NCBI GenBank assembly: GCA_038323615.1
Contig: JBBQHC010000009.1
Location: 1-49,772 of the forward strand
Length of the DNA stretch: 49,772 nt
Source: JBBKXP01 sp038323615
Lineage (GTDB): Bacteria; Pseudomonadota; Alphaproteobacteria; Rhodobacterales; Rhodobacteraceae
Direction: 5' to 3'
The notes beneath the pieces are model-generated. The model was given only the letters and a program-made list of their open reading frames with translations. It was not told where the DNA came from and made no database searches. Every line of letters begins with the position of its first letter. Positions within the stretch are counted from its first letter, which is position 1. This document shows, piece after piece, positions 1 to 8,571 of this stretch. A program made the translations under genes and the position numbers.

Positions 1-848
1 TGGCCGAATTGCGAACCCGGCTGATCCGTTCGGCGTTCGCGTTCATCGTCGGCATGGTCATCTGTTTCAGTTTCGGATCGGTGCTGCTGGATTTCCTGCT
101 CGGGCCGATCGAAAAGACGATGCGTGCCTTGGGCAACCCCAACCCGGTGATGCAATACACCGCCCCGCAGGAATACTTTTTCACGCTGATCAGTATCTCG
201 ATGGTGGGCGGTCTGGTGCTGGCGTTCCCGGTGATTTCTTATCAGTTGTGGCGGTTTGTGGCGCCTGGTCTCTATCGCAATGAAAAGTCGGCATTCCTGC
301 CCTTCCTTGTCGCCTCACCCGCGCTGTTCCTGTTGGGGGCGGCGTTTGCGCAATATGTGGTGATCCCGCTGGCGATGGCGTTTTTCCTCGGCTTCGCTGA
401 CCTTCCCTCCTACTTTGCAGCGATCATGCAGGGGCAGGACGGGATTCCTCTGCGTGATAGTGGCATTGACATTGTGTTCAACGGCAAGGTCAACGAAAGC
501 CTTGATATCACGCTGAAAATGATCGTCGCCTTCGGCTTGTGCTTTCAACTGCCGGTGCTGCTGACGCTGATGGGCATGGCAGGACTCGCCTCGGCACGCG
601 GTCTACGCAATATGCGCAAATACGCGGTCGTCGGTATCCTGATCGTCGCGGCCATCGTGACGCCGCCCGATGTGACGACGCAGATCATCCTGTTTGTCGT
701 GGTTTATGCGCTCTACGAAATTTCGATCCATCTGGTTGCCGGGGTCGAGCGGCGCAAGGATGCCCGTGCCCGCGCCGATGGTGTGATCGGTGCCGACGAA
801 AGCCTGTTCGACGTGCCCCCCGATGACGAGGATGAGGACAAGGCGTGA
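1..848 (+). CDS. tatC: Sec-independent translocase subunit TatC (5' end cut by window)
   Basis: Integral inner-membrane receptor of the twin-arginine translocation complex, which exports folded proteins with RR signal peptides. The reading frame is open to the first base: the codons before the first listed TTG read A-E-L, matching the usual 'HLxELRxRL' start of TatC, so the true start lies just upstream of the window. Visible are the conserved segment around 'FTLISISMVGGLVLAFPVIS', the cytoplasmic loop 'LYRNEKSAFLPF', several further membrane helices and a charged acidic tail ending DDEDEDKA. The stop overlaps the start of the next gene (GTGA). tatA and tatB would be expected just outside the window. 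Family call is firm; only a few N-terminal residues are missing. Confidence 0.95.
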   Translation, partial: AELRTRLIRSAFAFIVGMVICFSFGSVLLDFLLGPIEKTMRALGNPNPVMQYTAPQEYFFTLISISMVGGLVLAFPVISYQLWRFVAPGLYRNEKSAFLPFLVASPALFLLGAAFAQYVVIPLAMAFFLGFADLPSYFAAIMQGQDGIPLRDSGIDIVFNGKVNESLDITLKMIVAFGLCFQLPVLLTLMGMAGLASARGLRNMRKYAVVGILIVAAIVTPPDVTTQIILFVVVYALYEISIHLVAGVERRKDARARADGVIGADESLFDVPPDDEDEDKA

Positions 849-1702
849 ACGACGACGACGCCCTGACCCGGATCGCCGCCGCCCTTGAAAGACTGGCCCC
901 TGCGCCAGCCGCACCCCCGAATTTCAAGGCGGCGAGTGCCTTTGTCTGGCACCCCGACCCCGATCGCTTGGTGCCGGTGGCGCGGGTCAACCGGGTAGAC
1001 GTCGGCCTGCTGGTCGGGATCGACCGGGCACGCGACACGCTGCTGGCAAACACTGACAGATTCGCCCGTGGACTACCGGCGAACAACGCCCTGCTCTGGG
1101 GCGCGCGGGGCATGGGAAAATCAAGCCTTGTCAAAGCAATCCACGGCGCCCTTGTCGCGAAATACCAGGACCTCAAGATCGTTGAGGTGCAGCGCGAGGA
1201 TTTGCCAACGATCGGGCGGTGCCTGGCGTTGCTTCGCGCGGCACCGCAGCGTTTCATCCTGTTTTGCGATGACCTGTCATTCGGCCACGACGACGCGCAT
1301 TACAAATCGCTCAAGGCGGTTCTGGACGGCGGCGTCGAAGGGCGGCCCGACAATGTGGTGCTGTACGCGACGTCGAACCGCCGCCACCTGATGCCGCGCG
1401 ACATGATTGAAAACGAACGCTCCACCGCGATCAGCCCGGCCGAGGCGGTCGAGGAAAAGGTGTCGCTGTCGGATCGCTTTGGCCTTTGGCTGGGCTTTCA
1501 TCCTTGCGATCAGGATCAATTTCTGGCGATGATCCGCGGCTACTGCGACGCTTTTGGGATAATGATCGACGATGCGACGTTGCGGGCCGAGGCGGTGGAA
1601 TGGCAGGCGACGCGCGGCAGCCGCTCAGGTCGGGTCGCTTGGCAGTTCGTTACTGATCTGGCCGGACGCATGGGTGTGGCGCTGGACGCATCCGAGCGGT
1701 AA
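845..1702 (+). CDS. DUF815 family P-loop ATPase
   Basis: A 285-residue AAA-type ATP-binding protein of the DUF815 family; its cellular role is not established. It carries a Walker A motif GARGMGKS at about residues 86-93, a Walker B-like FILFCDDL at about 137-144, and the family signature 'ATSNRRHLMPRDM' near 178, where the sensor residues lie. There is no signal peptide or membrane segment. I chose the GTG start at 845 because it overlaps the tatC stop by 4 bases, implying translational coupling in one operon. Homologues of this family sit beside tatC in related bacteria as I recall, but no link to Tat export has been shown. A hairpin terminator follows at 1875. Confidence 0.9.
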   Translation: MNDDDALTRIAAALERLAPAPAAPPNFKAASAFVWHPDPDRLVPVARVNRVDVGLLVGIDRARDTLLANTDRFARGLPANNALLWGARGMGKSSLVKAIHGALVAKYQDLKIVEVQREDLPTIGRCLALLRAAPQRFILFCDDLSFGHDDAHYKSLKAVLDGGVEGRPDNVVLYATSNRRHLMPRDMIENERSTAISPAEAVEEKVSLSDRFGLWLGFHPCDQDQFLAMIRGYCDAFGIMIDDATLRAEAVEWQATRGSRSGRVAWQFVTDLAGRMGVALDASER

Positions 1703-1794
1703 AGCCTACGGAACTCGCCTGCGACCGGCGTTCGACCGGATTATGGACCCGACCGGGGGGCAAACGGGCAAGATCACGCGCCGCACCGTTGCCC

Positions 1795-1850
1795 CTTCTT
1801 TTGGCACTAAATATTCCGGGGGGCCGCGCAGCGGCGGGGGCAGCGCCCCC
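1795..1850 (-). repeat. Dispersed intergenic repeat, copy 1 (inverted orientation)
   Basis: Read on the minus strand this is a G/C hairpin (GGGGGC-GCT-GCCCCC, 1836-1850), a short variable part, CCCCCCGGAATATTT, then a degenerate GGCCAAAAGAAG-type end (1795-1817). The same ordered parts recur at 35605-35663 and, as the terminal part only, at 46134-46157. It lies between convergent genes (DUF815 and the LysM/M23 gene), so it may act in transcription termination. Confidence 0.7.
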
Positions 1851-1874
1851 TCTGAACCCTTGCGGCCAAGCGTG

Positions 1875-1894
1875 CTGTGGGTTTTTACCCACAG
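1875..1894 (+). terminator. Hairpin terminator after DUF815 gene
   Basis: Perfect 8-bp stem CTGTGGGT / ACCCACAG with a TTTT loop, followed by the T-rich TTCCTTTTC. It lies 172 bases after the DUF815 stop and just before the stop of the convergent LysM/M23 gene at 1902. Confidence 0.65.
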
Positions 1895-1901
1895 TTCCTT
1901 T

Positions 1902-3098
1902 TCAGGGCAGATACTTGGTCGGATCGACAGGGGTGGTGCCTTCGAAAACACCAAACTCAAATGCGCCGCCTGCTGCCGCCGAAAGAAGGCCTAACCTTTC
2001 GCCGGCAGAAATTTGCTGACCTTTCGCGATTGAAACCGAGGACTGATCAAGGCCAAAATATCCAGTCAGCAGACCGTTGGCATGTCGGATGATCACAAAA
2101 GTCCGTCCATCGGCGGTTTTCGATATCTCGCCAATGGTTCCTGCTGCTGCAGCTTTGATGGTTGAACCGCTGGCGGCCGAAATTTCAACGTACTTGTAGC
2201 TTGGTCCAAACGCGCGAATGATCGAGCCCTGCACCGGATATGCCAATCGCGCCGACGAGGCTGACGGGGTTGTCGCGGGAAGGGCCGGGGCCGGGGCGGG
2301 AGCCACAACGGGGGCGCTGGGATTTTCAGCCGGCAGCGGTCGCGCGGCACTGGGCGGGGTCGGGGTCGGACTGCCGACACCCGGCGCAGTTTCCACCCGC
2401 CGGGTGGGGGCCGCAGCCCCTGCCGTCGGGATCAGTAAATACTGGCCTTCGCGGACATCAAGGTTGGGCCCAAGGCCATTCCATTCGGCGATACTGCGCA
2501 CCGGCACATTATAAAGTCGTGCCACCGAATAGGCGGTTTCGCCGCGTTCGATCTGATGGCGGATCGGTTCTGCCCCGGTTTGCGGTGCTGACGCAGTCGG
2601 CGCCAGCGTGGTGGCCGCGACCGTCGCTTGCGGTCCGGCCCGATCGATCGCGGCCCCCGCCAAGGTCGTCACATCGACCGCATTAGCTTGTATCGGGCCG
2701 GTGCCGATCGCTCCGGTTGCGGGCGAAGGTTCGGCAACGCGCCCCGGCAGGGCGATAATTTCGTCCCGACGCAGCACCGCATCGGGCTGGATGCCGTTAT
2801 AACGCGCCAGCGTATCGGCATTGAGCCCTAAACGCCCGGCAATGGCATTTACCGTATCGCCGCGTTGGGCCGCAACCACCTGATAGGTCGGATAGGAAAT
2901 CACGCCGCGGTCGTCCGGGCGCGGCCGGTTGGGCAGGCTCATCGTCGCAGCCGTGGTGTCGAGCGTTGCGCCCGGCCCTGACAGGTCGCGCAGGTCTGTG
3001 TCCAGCGTCAGGTTGTTATTCTCGTCGCAGGCCGCAAGGGCCAACAGGGCGCAGCCGGTCAACAGGGCAGAACGCAAGCTATGGGGGGAAACGCGCAT
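1902..3098 (-). CDS. LysM / degenerate M23 (LytM) lipoprotein, NlpD-like
   Basis: A 398-residue envelope lipoprotein: signal peptide with lipobox LALAAC (Cys24), two LysM peptidoglycan-binding repeats (about residues 74-120 and 179-228), Pro/Ala-rich linkers, and a C-terminal LytM/M23 fold (about 285-398). The fold is recognisable from 'LAYPVQGSIIRAFG' and 'GTTPVDPTKYLP', but the zinc motifs are gone: the usual HxH reads AFEF, and the usual 'AHL' before it reads FGL. Like E. coli NlpD and EnvC it therefore probably activates amidases rather than cutting peptidoglycan itself (inference). It is last in the surE-pcm order, 48 bases after pcm, the same order as surE-pcm-nlpD in enterobacteria. 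Confidence 0.9.
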   Translation of the reverse strand: MRVSPHSLRSALLTGCALLALAACDENNNLTLDTDLRDLSGPGATLDTTAATMSLPNRPRPDDRGVISYPTYQVVAAQRGDTVNAIAGRLGLNADTLARYNGIQPDAVLRRDEIIALPGRVAEPSPATGAIGTGPIQANAVDVTTLAGAAIDRAGPQATVAATTLAPTASAPQTGAEPIRHQIERGETAYSVARLYNVPVRSIAEWNGLGPNLDVREGQYLLIPTAGAAAPTRRVETAPGVGSPTPTPPSAARPLPAENPSAPVVAPAPAPALPATTPSASSARLAYPVQGSIIRAFGPSYKYVEISAASGSTIKAAAAGTIGEISKTADGRTFVIIRHANGLLTGYFGLDQSSVSIAKGQQISAGERLGLLSAAAGGAFEFGVFEGTTPVDPTKYLP

Positions 3099-3146
3099 GT
3101 CATATCCTCAATCATCGGCGGCCTCTTGGGGCGGGCCATTTCTGCC

Positions 3147-3782
3147 TCAGTCGCCAAGCCCTTCGATCAAAGGGACAAAGCGCACGGGGCGCAATTCGTC
3201 GTAGTCAAAGCCGGTTGCTGTCCGGGTCACCCGGATCAAACTTTGCACCGCGTCGGACTGCCCGACCGGCAATACCATGATACCGCCTATCGTCAATTGC
3301 GCCAAGAGGGGGCTGGGCGGGTCTTCGGCGGCGGCTGTCACGATGATCCGGTCGAATGGCGCCTGTTCAGGCAGACCGAAACTGCCGTCGCCGACAATAG
3401 CAGTGATGTTGGTCAGATCGAGACGGGCAAAGATCACCCGCGCATCTGCCACAAGGCTGCGAAAACGGTCCACCGTATAGACCCGGCGCGCCAGATGCGA
3501 CAGGATCGCCGCCTGATAGCCGGATCCGGTCCCCACCTCGAGAACCTTGTCGCGCGGCCCGATCTGCAAGGCCTGCGTCATGATCCCGACGACTGACGGC
3601 TGGCTGATTGTCTGCCCCGCGGTGATCGGCAGCGGCATGTCCTCATAGGCCCGTTCGGCGAACAGCCCACGGACGAAATCGGCGCGGTCGACCTTTTCCA
3701 TCGCCGACAGGGTCCGGCTGTCAGTCACGCCCTTGGAGCGAAGTGCATACAGGAACTGCATTTTGCGTTCCGCGTCGCTCAC
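3147..3782 (-). CDS. pcm: Protein-L-isoaspartate O-methyltransferase
   Basis: Cytosolic SAM-dependent methyltransferase that repairs isoaspartyl residues in aged proteins. At 211 residues it is the normal family length (E. coli 208). It shows the SAM motif I 'VLEVGTGSGYQAA', the family motif 'ITAGQTISQPSVVGIMTQ' upstream of it, and motif II/III around 'FDRIIVTAAAEDPP'. The start ATG lies inside the surE stop region (4-base overlap, 3779-3782), so the two are translationally coupled. Co-occurrence with surE and an NlpD-like gene is a classic stress/stationary-phase cluster. Confidence 0.96.
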   Translation of the reverse strand: MSDAERKMQFLYALRSKGVTDSRTLSAMEKVDRADFVRGLFAERAYEDMPLPITAGQTISQPSVVGIMTQALQIGPRDKVLEVGTGSGYQAAILSHLARRVYTVDRFRSLVADARVIFARLDLTNITAIVGDGSFGLPEQAPFDRIIVTAAAEDPPSPLLAQLTIGGIMVLPVGQSDAVQSLIRVTRTATGFDYDELRPVRFVPLIEGLGD

Positions 3783-4564
3783 CTCAGATCCCTCGCCAGT
3801 GATGCGACGGCATCGTGCGCCGTCAGGTCCGCCCGCATCGGTGTCACCGAAATGTAGCCGTCAAGGTTGGCTGTTACATCCGTGCCCGGCGCCGTCGGTT
3901 CGTTCTGCGCGCCGCCCTTGATCCACAAAAACCGCCGCCCGGCAGGCGACAGGTGCGGATCGACCGAAAAGTGGCTGTTGCGGCGAAATCCTTGCGTGGT
4001 GACAGCGGTGCCCAGGACATCGCCCGCCGCGACGGGCGGGAAATTGACGTTGTAAAACAGGCGGTAGTCGCCTGCTGCCCAATCGGCGTGATCCAATAGT
4101 TTGCGCACGAGGCCAGCCCCGTGCGCCTCTGCCGCCGCGAACGGATCGGCCAGTCGCGCGTTCCCGGGGCCATAGAACTGCGACATGGCGATGGCGGGCA
4201 GACCTTGCAACGCCGCCTCGATCGCGGCCCCGATCGTGCCGGAATAAAGTGTGTTTTCGCCCGCGTTGTTGCCCCGGTTGACGCCTGACAGCACCAGATC
4301 GGGGGGCGCATCTGCCATTACGTCATAGACCGCTGCCAGCACGCAATCGGCGGGCGACCCTTCGGCGGCAAAGCGGCGGTCGCCCAATTCGGCAACCATA
4401 AAGGGGTGCGTGTAGCTGATGCAGTGCCCGACGCCGGATTGTTCAAAGGCGGGGGCGACTGTCCAAACCTCGCCGCCCGGCCCTGCAATGTCGGTTGCAA
4501 TAGCGTGCAGCACGGCCAGCCCCGGCGCGTTGATACCGTCGTCATTGGTGATGAGAATGCGCAA
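3779..4564 (-). CDS. surE: 5'/3'-nucleotidase SurE
   Basis: Metal-dependent nucleoside-5'/3'-monophosphate phosphatase (survival protein E), cytosolic, 261 residues, close to the E. coli protein. Metal ligands are visible at the expected places: Asp8-Asp9 in ILITNDDGINAPG, Ser43 in EQSGVG, and Asn96 in LSGVNRGNNAGENTLYSGT. It is the promoter-proximal gene of the surE-pcm-LysM/M23 set; the SDR gene ends 118 bases upstream, and that gap shows no obvious terminator. Confidence 0.96.
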   Translation of the reverse strand: MRILITNDDGINAPGLAVLHAIATDIAGPGGEVWTVAPAFEQSGVGHCISYTHPFMVAELGDRRFAAEGSPADCVLAAVYDVMADAPPDLVLSGVNRGNNAGENTLYSGTIGAAIEAALQGLPAIAMSQFYGPGNARLADPFAAAEAHGAGLVRKLLDHADWAAGDYRLFYNVNFPPVAAGDVLGTAVTTQGFRRNSHFSVDPHLSPAGRRFLWIKGGAQNEPTAPGTDVTANLDGYISVTPMRADLTAHDAVASLARDLR

Positions 4565-4682
4565 TGCCCCGGCCCCCTTTGCGGTCTTTCCTAAAGCCGG
4601 GGGGGCAGCGCTGCAAGCGATCCGCCGCCGATTCCGGGGCCGACGTGGTCAAAGCCCGTCTGTGGATGCGAAAGAAACAGCG

Positions 4683-5324
4683 CTAGCCCAGAATTTCCGG
4701 CAACAGGCGGGCGGCCTCGATCTTTGGGTTGGTCAATGCGGCGCGGTCTTCGCCGGGAAAGAACCGTGCGCGTAACGCGGTGGGCATCGGTGCGGGAGTC
4801 AGAATTTTCACCTGCGGTCCGGTCTTGACGGATTCGGCCTGCCAACTGCGCGCCAGCGCCATCTGCGCCGCCTTGGTCGCGCCGTAGCTGCCAAAGAACT
4901 TTTCACCCATGCGCGGATCATCAAAGAATACGGCCCGTCCGCCAGTGTCCAGCAGGGGCGCCACATAGCCGATCAACCGAGCGGTGGCGGTGACGTTGAT
5001 TGTGACCGATTTATCAAAGTCTTTCGGCCCGATATGCCCGGCAGGGGCCAGCGGGGCGGCATGGATCGCGGTATGCACCCAAAGGTGGATATGCCCCCAA
5101 CGGTCGTGGATCGACAGGCACAACTGCTGCATCGCCGCATCCACGGTGATATCCATCGGGGCCAGCGTTGCCTGTCCACCCGCAGCGGTGATCGCGTCGT
5201 CGAGTTCTTCCAGCGCGCCGACCGTCTTGGCCACCGCAACGATATGGTGCGTCGGGGCAAGCGCCACGGCAAGGGCGGCGCCAAGGCCGCGTGACGCACC
5301 GGTGATAAGGGCAACTTGGGTCAT
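4683..5324 (-). CDS. SDR-family protein with degenerate active site
   Basis: A 213-residue Rossmann-fold protein of the short-chain dehydrogenase/reductase superfamily. The cofactor motif is intact (ITGASRGLGAA, residues 7-17) and the Tyr-x-x-x-Lys pair is present (Tyr147, Lys151 in SYGATKAAQMALARSWQAE). The usual NNAG stretch reads HTAI and the catalytic Ser position lies in FFDDPRMG, with no Ser, so normal SDR catalysis is doubtful. I use the ATG at 5324: residues upstream in the open frame are Cys/Arg/Pro-rich and unlike the family. It lies 31 bases after the PulC-like gene on the same strand, downstream of purF. Substrate unknown. Confidence 0.85.
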   Translation of the reverse strand: MTQVALITGASRGLGAALAVALAPTHHIVAVAKTVGALEELDDAITAAGGQATLAPMDITVDAAMQQLCLSIHDRWGHIHLWVHTAIHAAPLAPAGHIGPKDFDKSVTINVTATARLIGYVAPLLDTGGRAVFFDDPRMGEKFFGSYGATKAAQMALARSWQAESVKTGPQVKILTPAPMPTALRARFFPGEDRAALTNPKIEAARLLPEILG

Positions 5325-5355
5325 GCTGTGTCTCTGCGCAGTTCGGCGCAAAACG

Positions 5356-5682
5356 TCAAGCGGTGGCAGGCCGGGACTGCGGACGCAACGAGGTGGCGGC
5401 GGTATCCGGTGCATCGGGCAGGCGCAGCGCGGTTGCCTCGCCGTTGCGCAGCAGTATGACGCGGGCGTCGTCGATCGCGCCGATCCGCCACGCGCCGACA
5501 TTGTCGCCAACAACGATCCGGGCGATCCGCCCCCCCGGTCGGCGCAACAATGCGGCAGCACCGTCTGCGGTCTGCATGACACCCAAGAGGGTGAGTTCCC
5601 CAAGGTCGATTGCATCCGCGGAGGTCGCGGTTTCGGCGACGAATTGGCGTGGGGTCAGCAGGGTATCGGCGGGCAGGGTCAT
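5356..5682 (-). CDS. Small protein with PulC/GspC-like core, function unknown
   Basis: A 108-residue protein. The core from about residue 27 to 95 ('LTLLGVMQTADGAAALLRRP', then VGDNVGAWRIGAIDDARVILLRNG) resembles in pattern the small beta domain of GspC/PilP proteins that dock secretion and pilus machines; this is pattern recognition only. There is no signal peptide or membrane segment in the part I accept. The start ATG at 5682 is preceded by AAAGGA at a good distance; the frame stays open to an ATG at 5814, but that extension is Pro/Arg-rich. No other secretion genes are nearby. Confidence 0.7.
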   Translation of the reverse strand: MTLPADTLLTPRQFVAETATSADAIDLGELTLLGVMQTADGAAALLRRPGGRIARIVVGDNVGAWRIGAIDDARVILLRNGEATALRLPDAPDTAATSLRPQSRPATA

Positions 5683-5862
5683 GGCAGGCGTCCTTTGGTT
5701 CGCCGGGCGTCTGACAGAATGCTGCGGTGCAGAAAAGGGCGGGTCAGGCGGATCGGCCAAAACCCGCCGTGCCGGGTCAGCCCCGGCGCTGATATAGCTG
5801 TGCCACGCGGGCAAGGTCGTCGCGCGGCGGATCGGCCGAAACGCTGACGGCGCAGCGTCGGG

Positions 5863-7320
5863 TCACTCGGCGGCGGTCTTCATCTCGAAACCCTGTTCCA
5901 GCATATCCATCGGTTTGATCGGATACTCGCCGGAAAAACAGGCGTCGCAATATTGCGGCTGTTTGGGATTGCGCCCGCCGGCCTCGCCCACCGCCCGATA
6001 AAGACCATCGAGCGAGATGAATTTAAGGCTGTCGACTCCCAGATGGTCGCGCATTTCATCCTCGGTCATATGCGCCGCCAACAGCTTTTCGCGCTCGGGC
6101 GTGTCCACCCCGTAGAAACAGGGCCAAGCCGTCGGGGGCGAGGCGATCCGAAAATGCACTTCGGCGGCGCCCGCTTCGAGGATCATTTCGCGGATCTTTT
6201 GACTCGTGGTGCCGCGCACCACCGAATCGTCAACCAGAATGATCCGTTTGCCGCGCACCAATGCCCGATTCACGTTCAGTTTCAGGCGCACGCCCATGTT
6301 GCGAATCTGTTCGGTCGGTTCGATAAAGGTGCGGCCCATGTATTGATTGCGGATGATCCCCATCGCGTAAGGGATTCCCGATTGCAGCGAATAGCCGATC
6401 GCGGCGGGGGTGCCTGAATCCGGGACCGGACAGACCAGATCGGCGTCGACGGGTGCCTCTTTGGCCAGTTCGCGCCCGATCGCCTCGCGGGTTTCATAGA
6501 CGCTGCGACCGCCCAGAATTGAATCGGGTCGGCTGAAATAGACGTGTTCGAAAACACAGAACCGGGGCTTTTGTGGACGGAAGGGGAAGTGGGATTCGAC
6601 GCCCTTGCCGCTGATCACCACCATTTCGCCGGGGGCCACCTCGCGGATGAATTCGGCACCGATGATGTCCAGCGCACAGGTTTCACTGGCCAGCGCCCAG
6701 CCGTCGCCCAACTGGCCCAAAACCAACGGACGCACGCCCAGCGGGTCACGGACACCGATCAGTTCATCGCGTGTCATCGCGACCACGGAAAACGCGCCTT
6801 CAACCTTGCGCAGGGCCTCTTCCATCCGGTCGGGGATGGATCGGCCCATCGAGCGGGCCATCAGGTGGATGATACATTCGCTGTCGGACGAGCTTTGGAA
6901 AATCGAGCCGCGTTCAATCAGTTCGCGCCGCAGGGCGACGGCGTTGGTGATGTTGCCGTTATGGGCGATGGCGGCCCCGCCCATGCTGAATTCGCCAAAG
7001 AACGGCTGCACGTCGCGGATTGCGGTCTGCCCCTTGTTGCCGGCGGTGGAATAGCGGACGTGACCGATGCCCAGACTACCGGGCAGGGTCTTCATCACAT
7101 CCTGGCTGGTGAATGTATCGCGCACCAGACCCATCCGGCGGGCCTGACTGAAGCCTGCATCGGCGTCGTGGGTGACAATGCCCCCGGCCTCTTGACCGCG
7201 ATGTTGCAGGGCGTGCAGGCCAAGAGCGATGAAATTGGCCGCATCACTGACCCCGATCACGCCGAATACGCCGCACTCCTCGCGGAGTTTGTCGTCGTCG
7301 AAGGGGTCGGCGGGGGGCAT
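5863..7320 (-). CDS. purF: Amidophosphoribosyltransferase
   Basis: First committed enzyme of purine synthesis: PRPP + glutamine to 5-phosphoribosylamine. 485 residues from the ATG at 7320, giving the usual short propeptide MPPADPFDDDKLREE before the N-terminal nucleophile Cys16 (EECGVFGVIG). The glutaminase domain shows 'HVRYSTAGNKGQTAIRDVQP' and 'AHNGNITNA'; the C-terminal phosphoribosyltransferase domain shows the PRPP loop IILVDDSVVRGTTSQKI. Late cysteines (PQYCDACFSGEYP) fit the Fe-S-containing B. subtilis-type enzyme. Upstream codons in the frame lack family similarity. The AI-2E permease gene diverges from it across 156 bases. Confidence 0.97.
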   Translation of the reverse strand: MPPADPFDDDKLREECGVFGVIGVSDAANFIALGLHALQHRGQEAGGIVTHDADAGFSQARRMGLVRDTFTSQDVMKTLPGSLGIGHVRYSTAGNKGQTAIRDVQPFFGEFSMGGAAIAHNGNITNAVALRRELIERGSIFQSSSDSECIIHLMARSMGRSIPDRMEEALRKVEGAFSVVAMTRDELIGVRDPLGVRPLVLGQLGDGWALASETCALDIIGAEFIREVAPGEMVVISGKGVESHFPFRPQKPRFCVFEHVYFSRPDSILGGRSVYETREAIGRELAKEAPVDADLVCPVPDSGTPAAIGYSLQSGIPYAMGIIRNQYMGRTFIEPTEQIRNMGVRLKLNVNRALVRGKRIILVDDSVVRGTTSQKIREMILEAGAAEVHFRIASPPTAWPCFYGVDTPEREKLLAAHMTEDEMRDHLGVDSLKFISLDGLYRAVGEAGGRNPKQPQYCDACFSGEYPIKPMDMLEQGFEMKTAAE

Positions 7321-7476
7321 CTGGCAGGGCACGGGGGCAGCTCCGAATCCGGGACGGTGTCTTGGACGTGTCATAGTCCCTTGGGCGGCCAGTGTCACCC
7401 GGCGATCATCGCCCAGTTGCGGAACCAAAGCGGCGTCCGCGATGTTGATTTGGATGTGGCAAAGGGACGCGTCAGC

Positions 7477-8562
7477 ATGACCGAGATTGACTATCTGGCG
7501 GCGATCCGGCGCAATCTATTGCTGTTGGCGGTTATCTCGGTGTTCGTGGTGACGTATTTCACCCGCGAATTGCTGCTGCCGATCATTCTGGGACTGCTGA
7601 TTGCCCTGACGCTGAGCCCGCTGTCACGGGTCATGGCGCGCTTGGGCGTGCCGCACGCCGTCTCAGCCTTTTTGCTGGTCGGACTGACCGGCATCGCCAT
7701 TGGGATAGCGGTCTATTTCTCATCAGCGACGGTGGCATCGTGGCTTGGCGACAGCAAGGAAATCGGACGCGAGCTGCAATTCAAGCTCTCGGGCGTATTT
7801 CGGTCGCTCGAATCGGTCAAGCAGGCGGCCGAGGACGTAACGGCGATCGCCGCCGCCGACCCAGCCGTTGCGCAAGAGGTCATTTTGCAACAACCGTCGT
7901 TGTTGGCCAGCGCGATGAGCGTCGCCGCCACCGCTGGCACTACTTTCATCGTGGCGCTGGTGCTGGCGATCTTTCTGCTGGCGTCGGGCGACATGTTCTA
8001 TGTCAAGCTGGTGCAGTCATTTCCGACCCTGACCGGCAAGAAACGTGCCCTGACCATCGTGCGTGACATTGAACGGCAGGTCTCGCGTTATCTGCTTTCG
8101 ATCACTGTGATCAACGCGGGATTGGGTGTCGCCGTTGGCGTGACGCTGGGCGCCTTGGGCATGGAATACGCCTATATCTGGGGGATCGCCGCGTTTTTGC
8201 TGAATTATCTGCCTTATCTGGGTGGCGTGATTGGCACCGCATTGGCCGGGGTCGTCGCAATCGTGACCTTTGACAGCCTCGCCTATGCGATGCTGGTGCC
8301 GTTGTCCTATCAGGTGCTGACCGGGGTCGAGGGGCAGTTTATCACGCCATTTCTTGTCGGGCGCCGGCTCGCGATCAATCCGGTGGCGATATTCCTGACC
8401 GTCGTCGTCTGGGCATGGCTGTGGGGCCTGCCCGGCGCCCTGCTGGCGGTGCCGTTCCTGGTCACGTTCAAGGTGATCTGCGACAATATCGACAGTCTGG
8501 CCGTGGTCGCCAATTTCCTCAGCGTCGCAGATGTCGCGGTCGAAGACCCCGTCGAAGCCTGA
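7477..8562 (+). CDS. AI-2E family transporter (PF01594-type permease)
   Basis: A 361-residue inner-membrane protein of the AI-2E/UPF0118 family, with about seven or eight hydrophobic segments, starting with LLLLAVISVFVVTYFT and ELLLPIILGLLIALTLSPLS. The family hallmark central region ('AFLLNYLPYLGGVIGTALA') and the late 'EGQFITPFLVGRRLAINP' block are clear. Substrates vary in this family (AI-2 efflux, Na+/H+ exchange), so no substrate is assigned. The start is fixed by AAAGGGA ten bases before ATG 7477; the long open frame upstream of it (from 6544) is only the antisense shadow of purF. It is convergent with cvpA. Confidence 0.9.
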   Translation: MTEIDYLAAIRRNLLLLAVISVFVVTYFTRELLLPIILGLLIALTLSPLSRVMARLGVPHAVSAFLLVGLTGIAIGIAVYFSSATVASWLGDSKEIGRELQFKLSGVFRSLESVKQAAEDVTAIAAADPAVAQEVILQQPSLLASAMSVAATAGTTFIVALVLAIFLLASGDMFYVKLVQSFPTLTGKKRALTIVRDIERQVSRYLLSITVINAGLGVAVGVTLGALGMEYAYIWGIAAFLLNYLPYLGGVIGTALAGVVAIVTFDSLAYAMLVPLSYQVLTGVEGQFITPFLVGRRLAINPVAIFLTVVVWAWLWGLPGALLAVPFLVTFKVICDNIDSLAVVANFLSVADVAVEDPVEA

Positions 8563-8571
8563 TTGCTGCTT

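Noticed and set aside
4565..4682. A hidden small gene between surE and the SDR gene
   Set aside because: No frame with a plausible start and ribosome-binding site; 118 bases only.
5683..5862. N-terminal extension of the PulC-like protein or a small gene in the 180-base gap before it
   Set aside because: The extension is Pro/Arg-rich, and a good ribosome-binding site precedes the ATG at 5682. The gap also holds two copies of GGCGGATCGGCC (5747 and 5826), which I could not tie to any function.
6544..7476. A long plus-strand open frame upstream of the AI-2E permease start, giving a 672-residue protein
   Set aside because: It is the antisense shadow of purF; the permease family starts at 7477 with its own ribosome-binding site.
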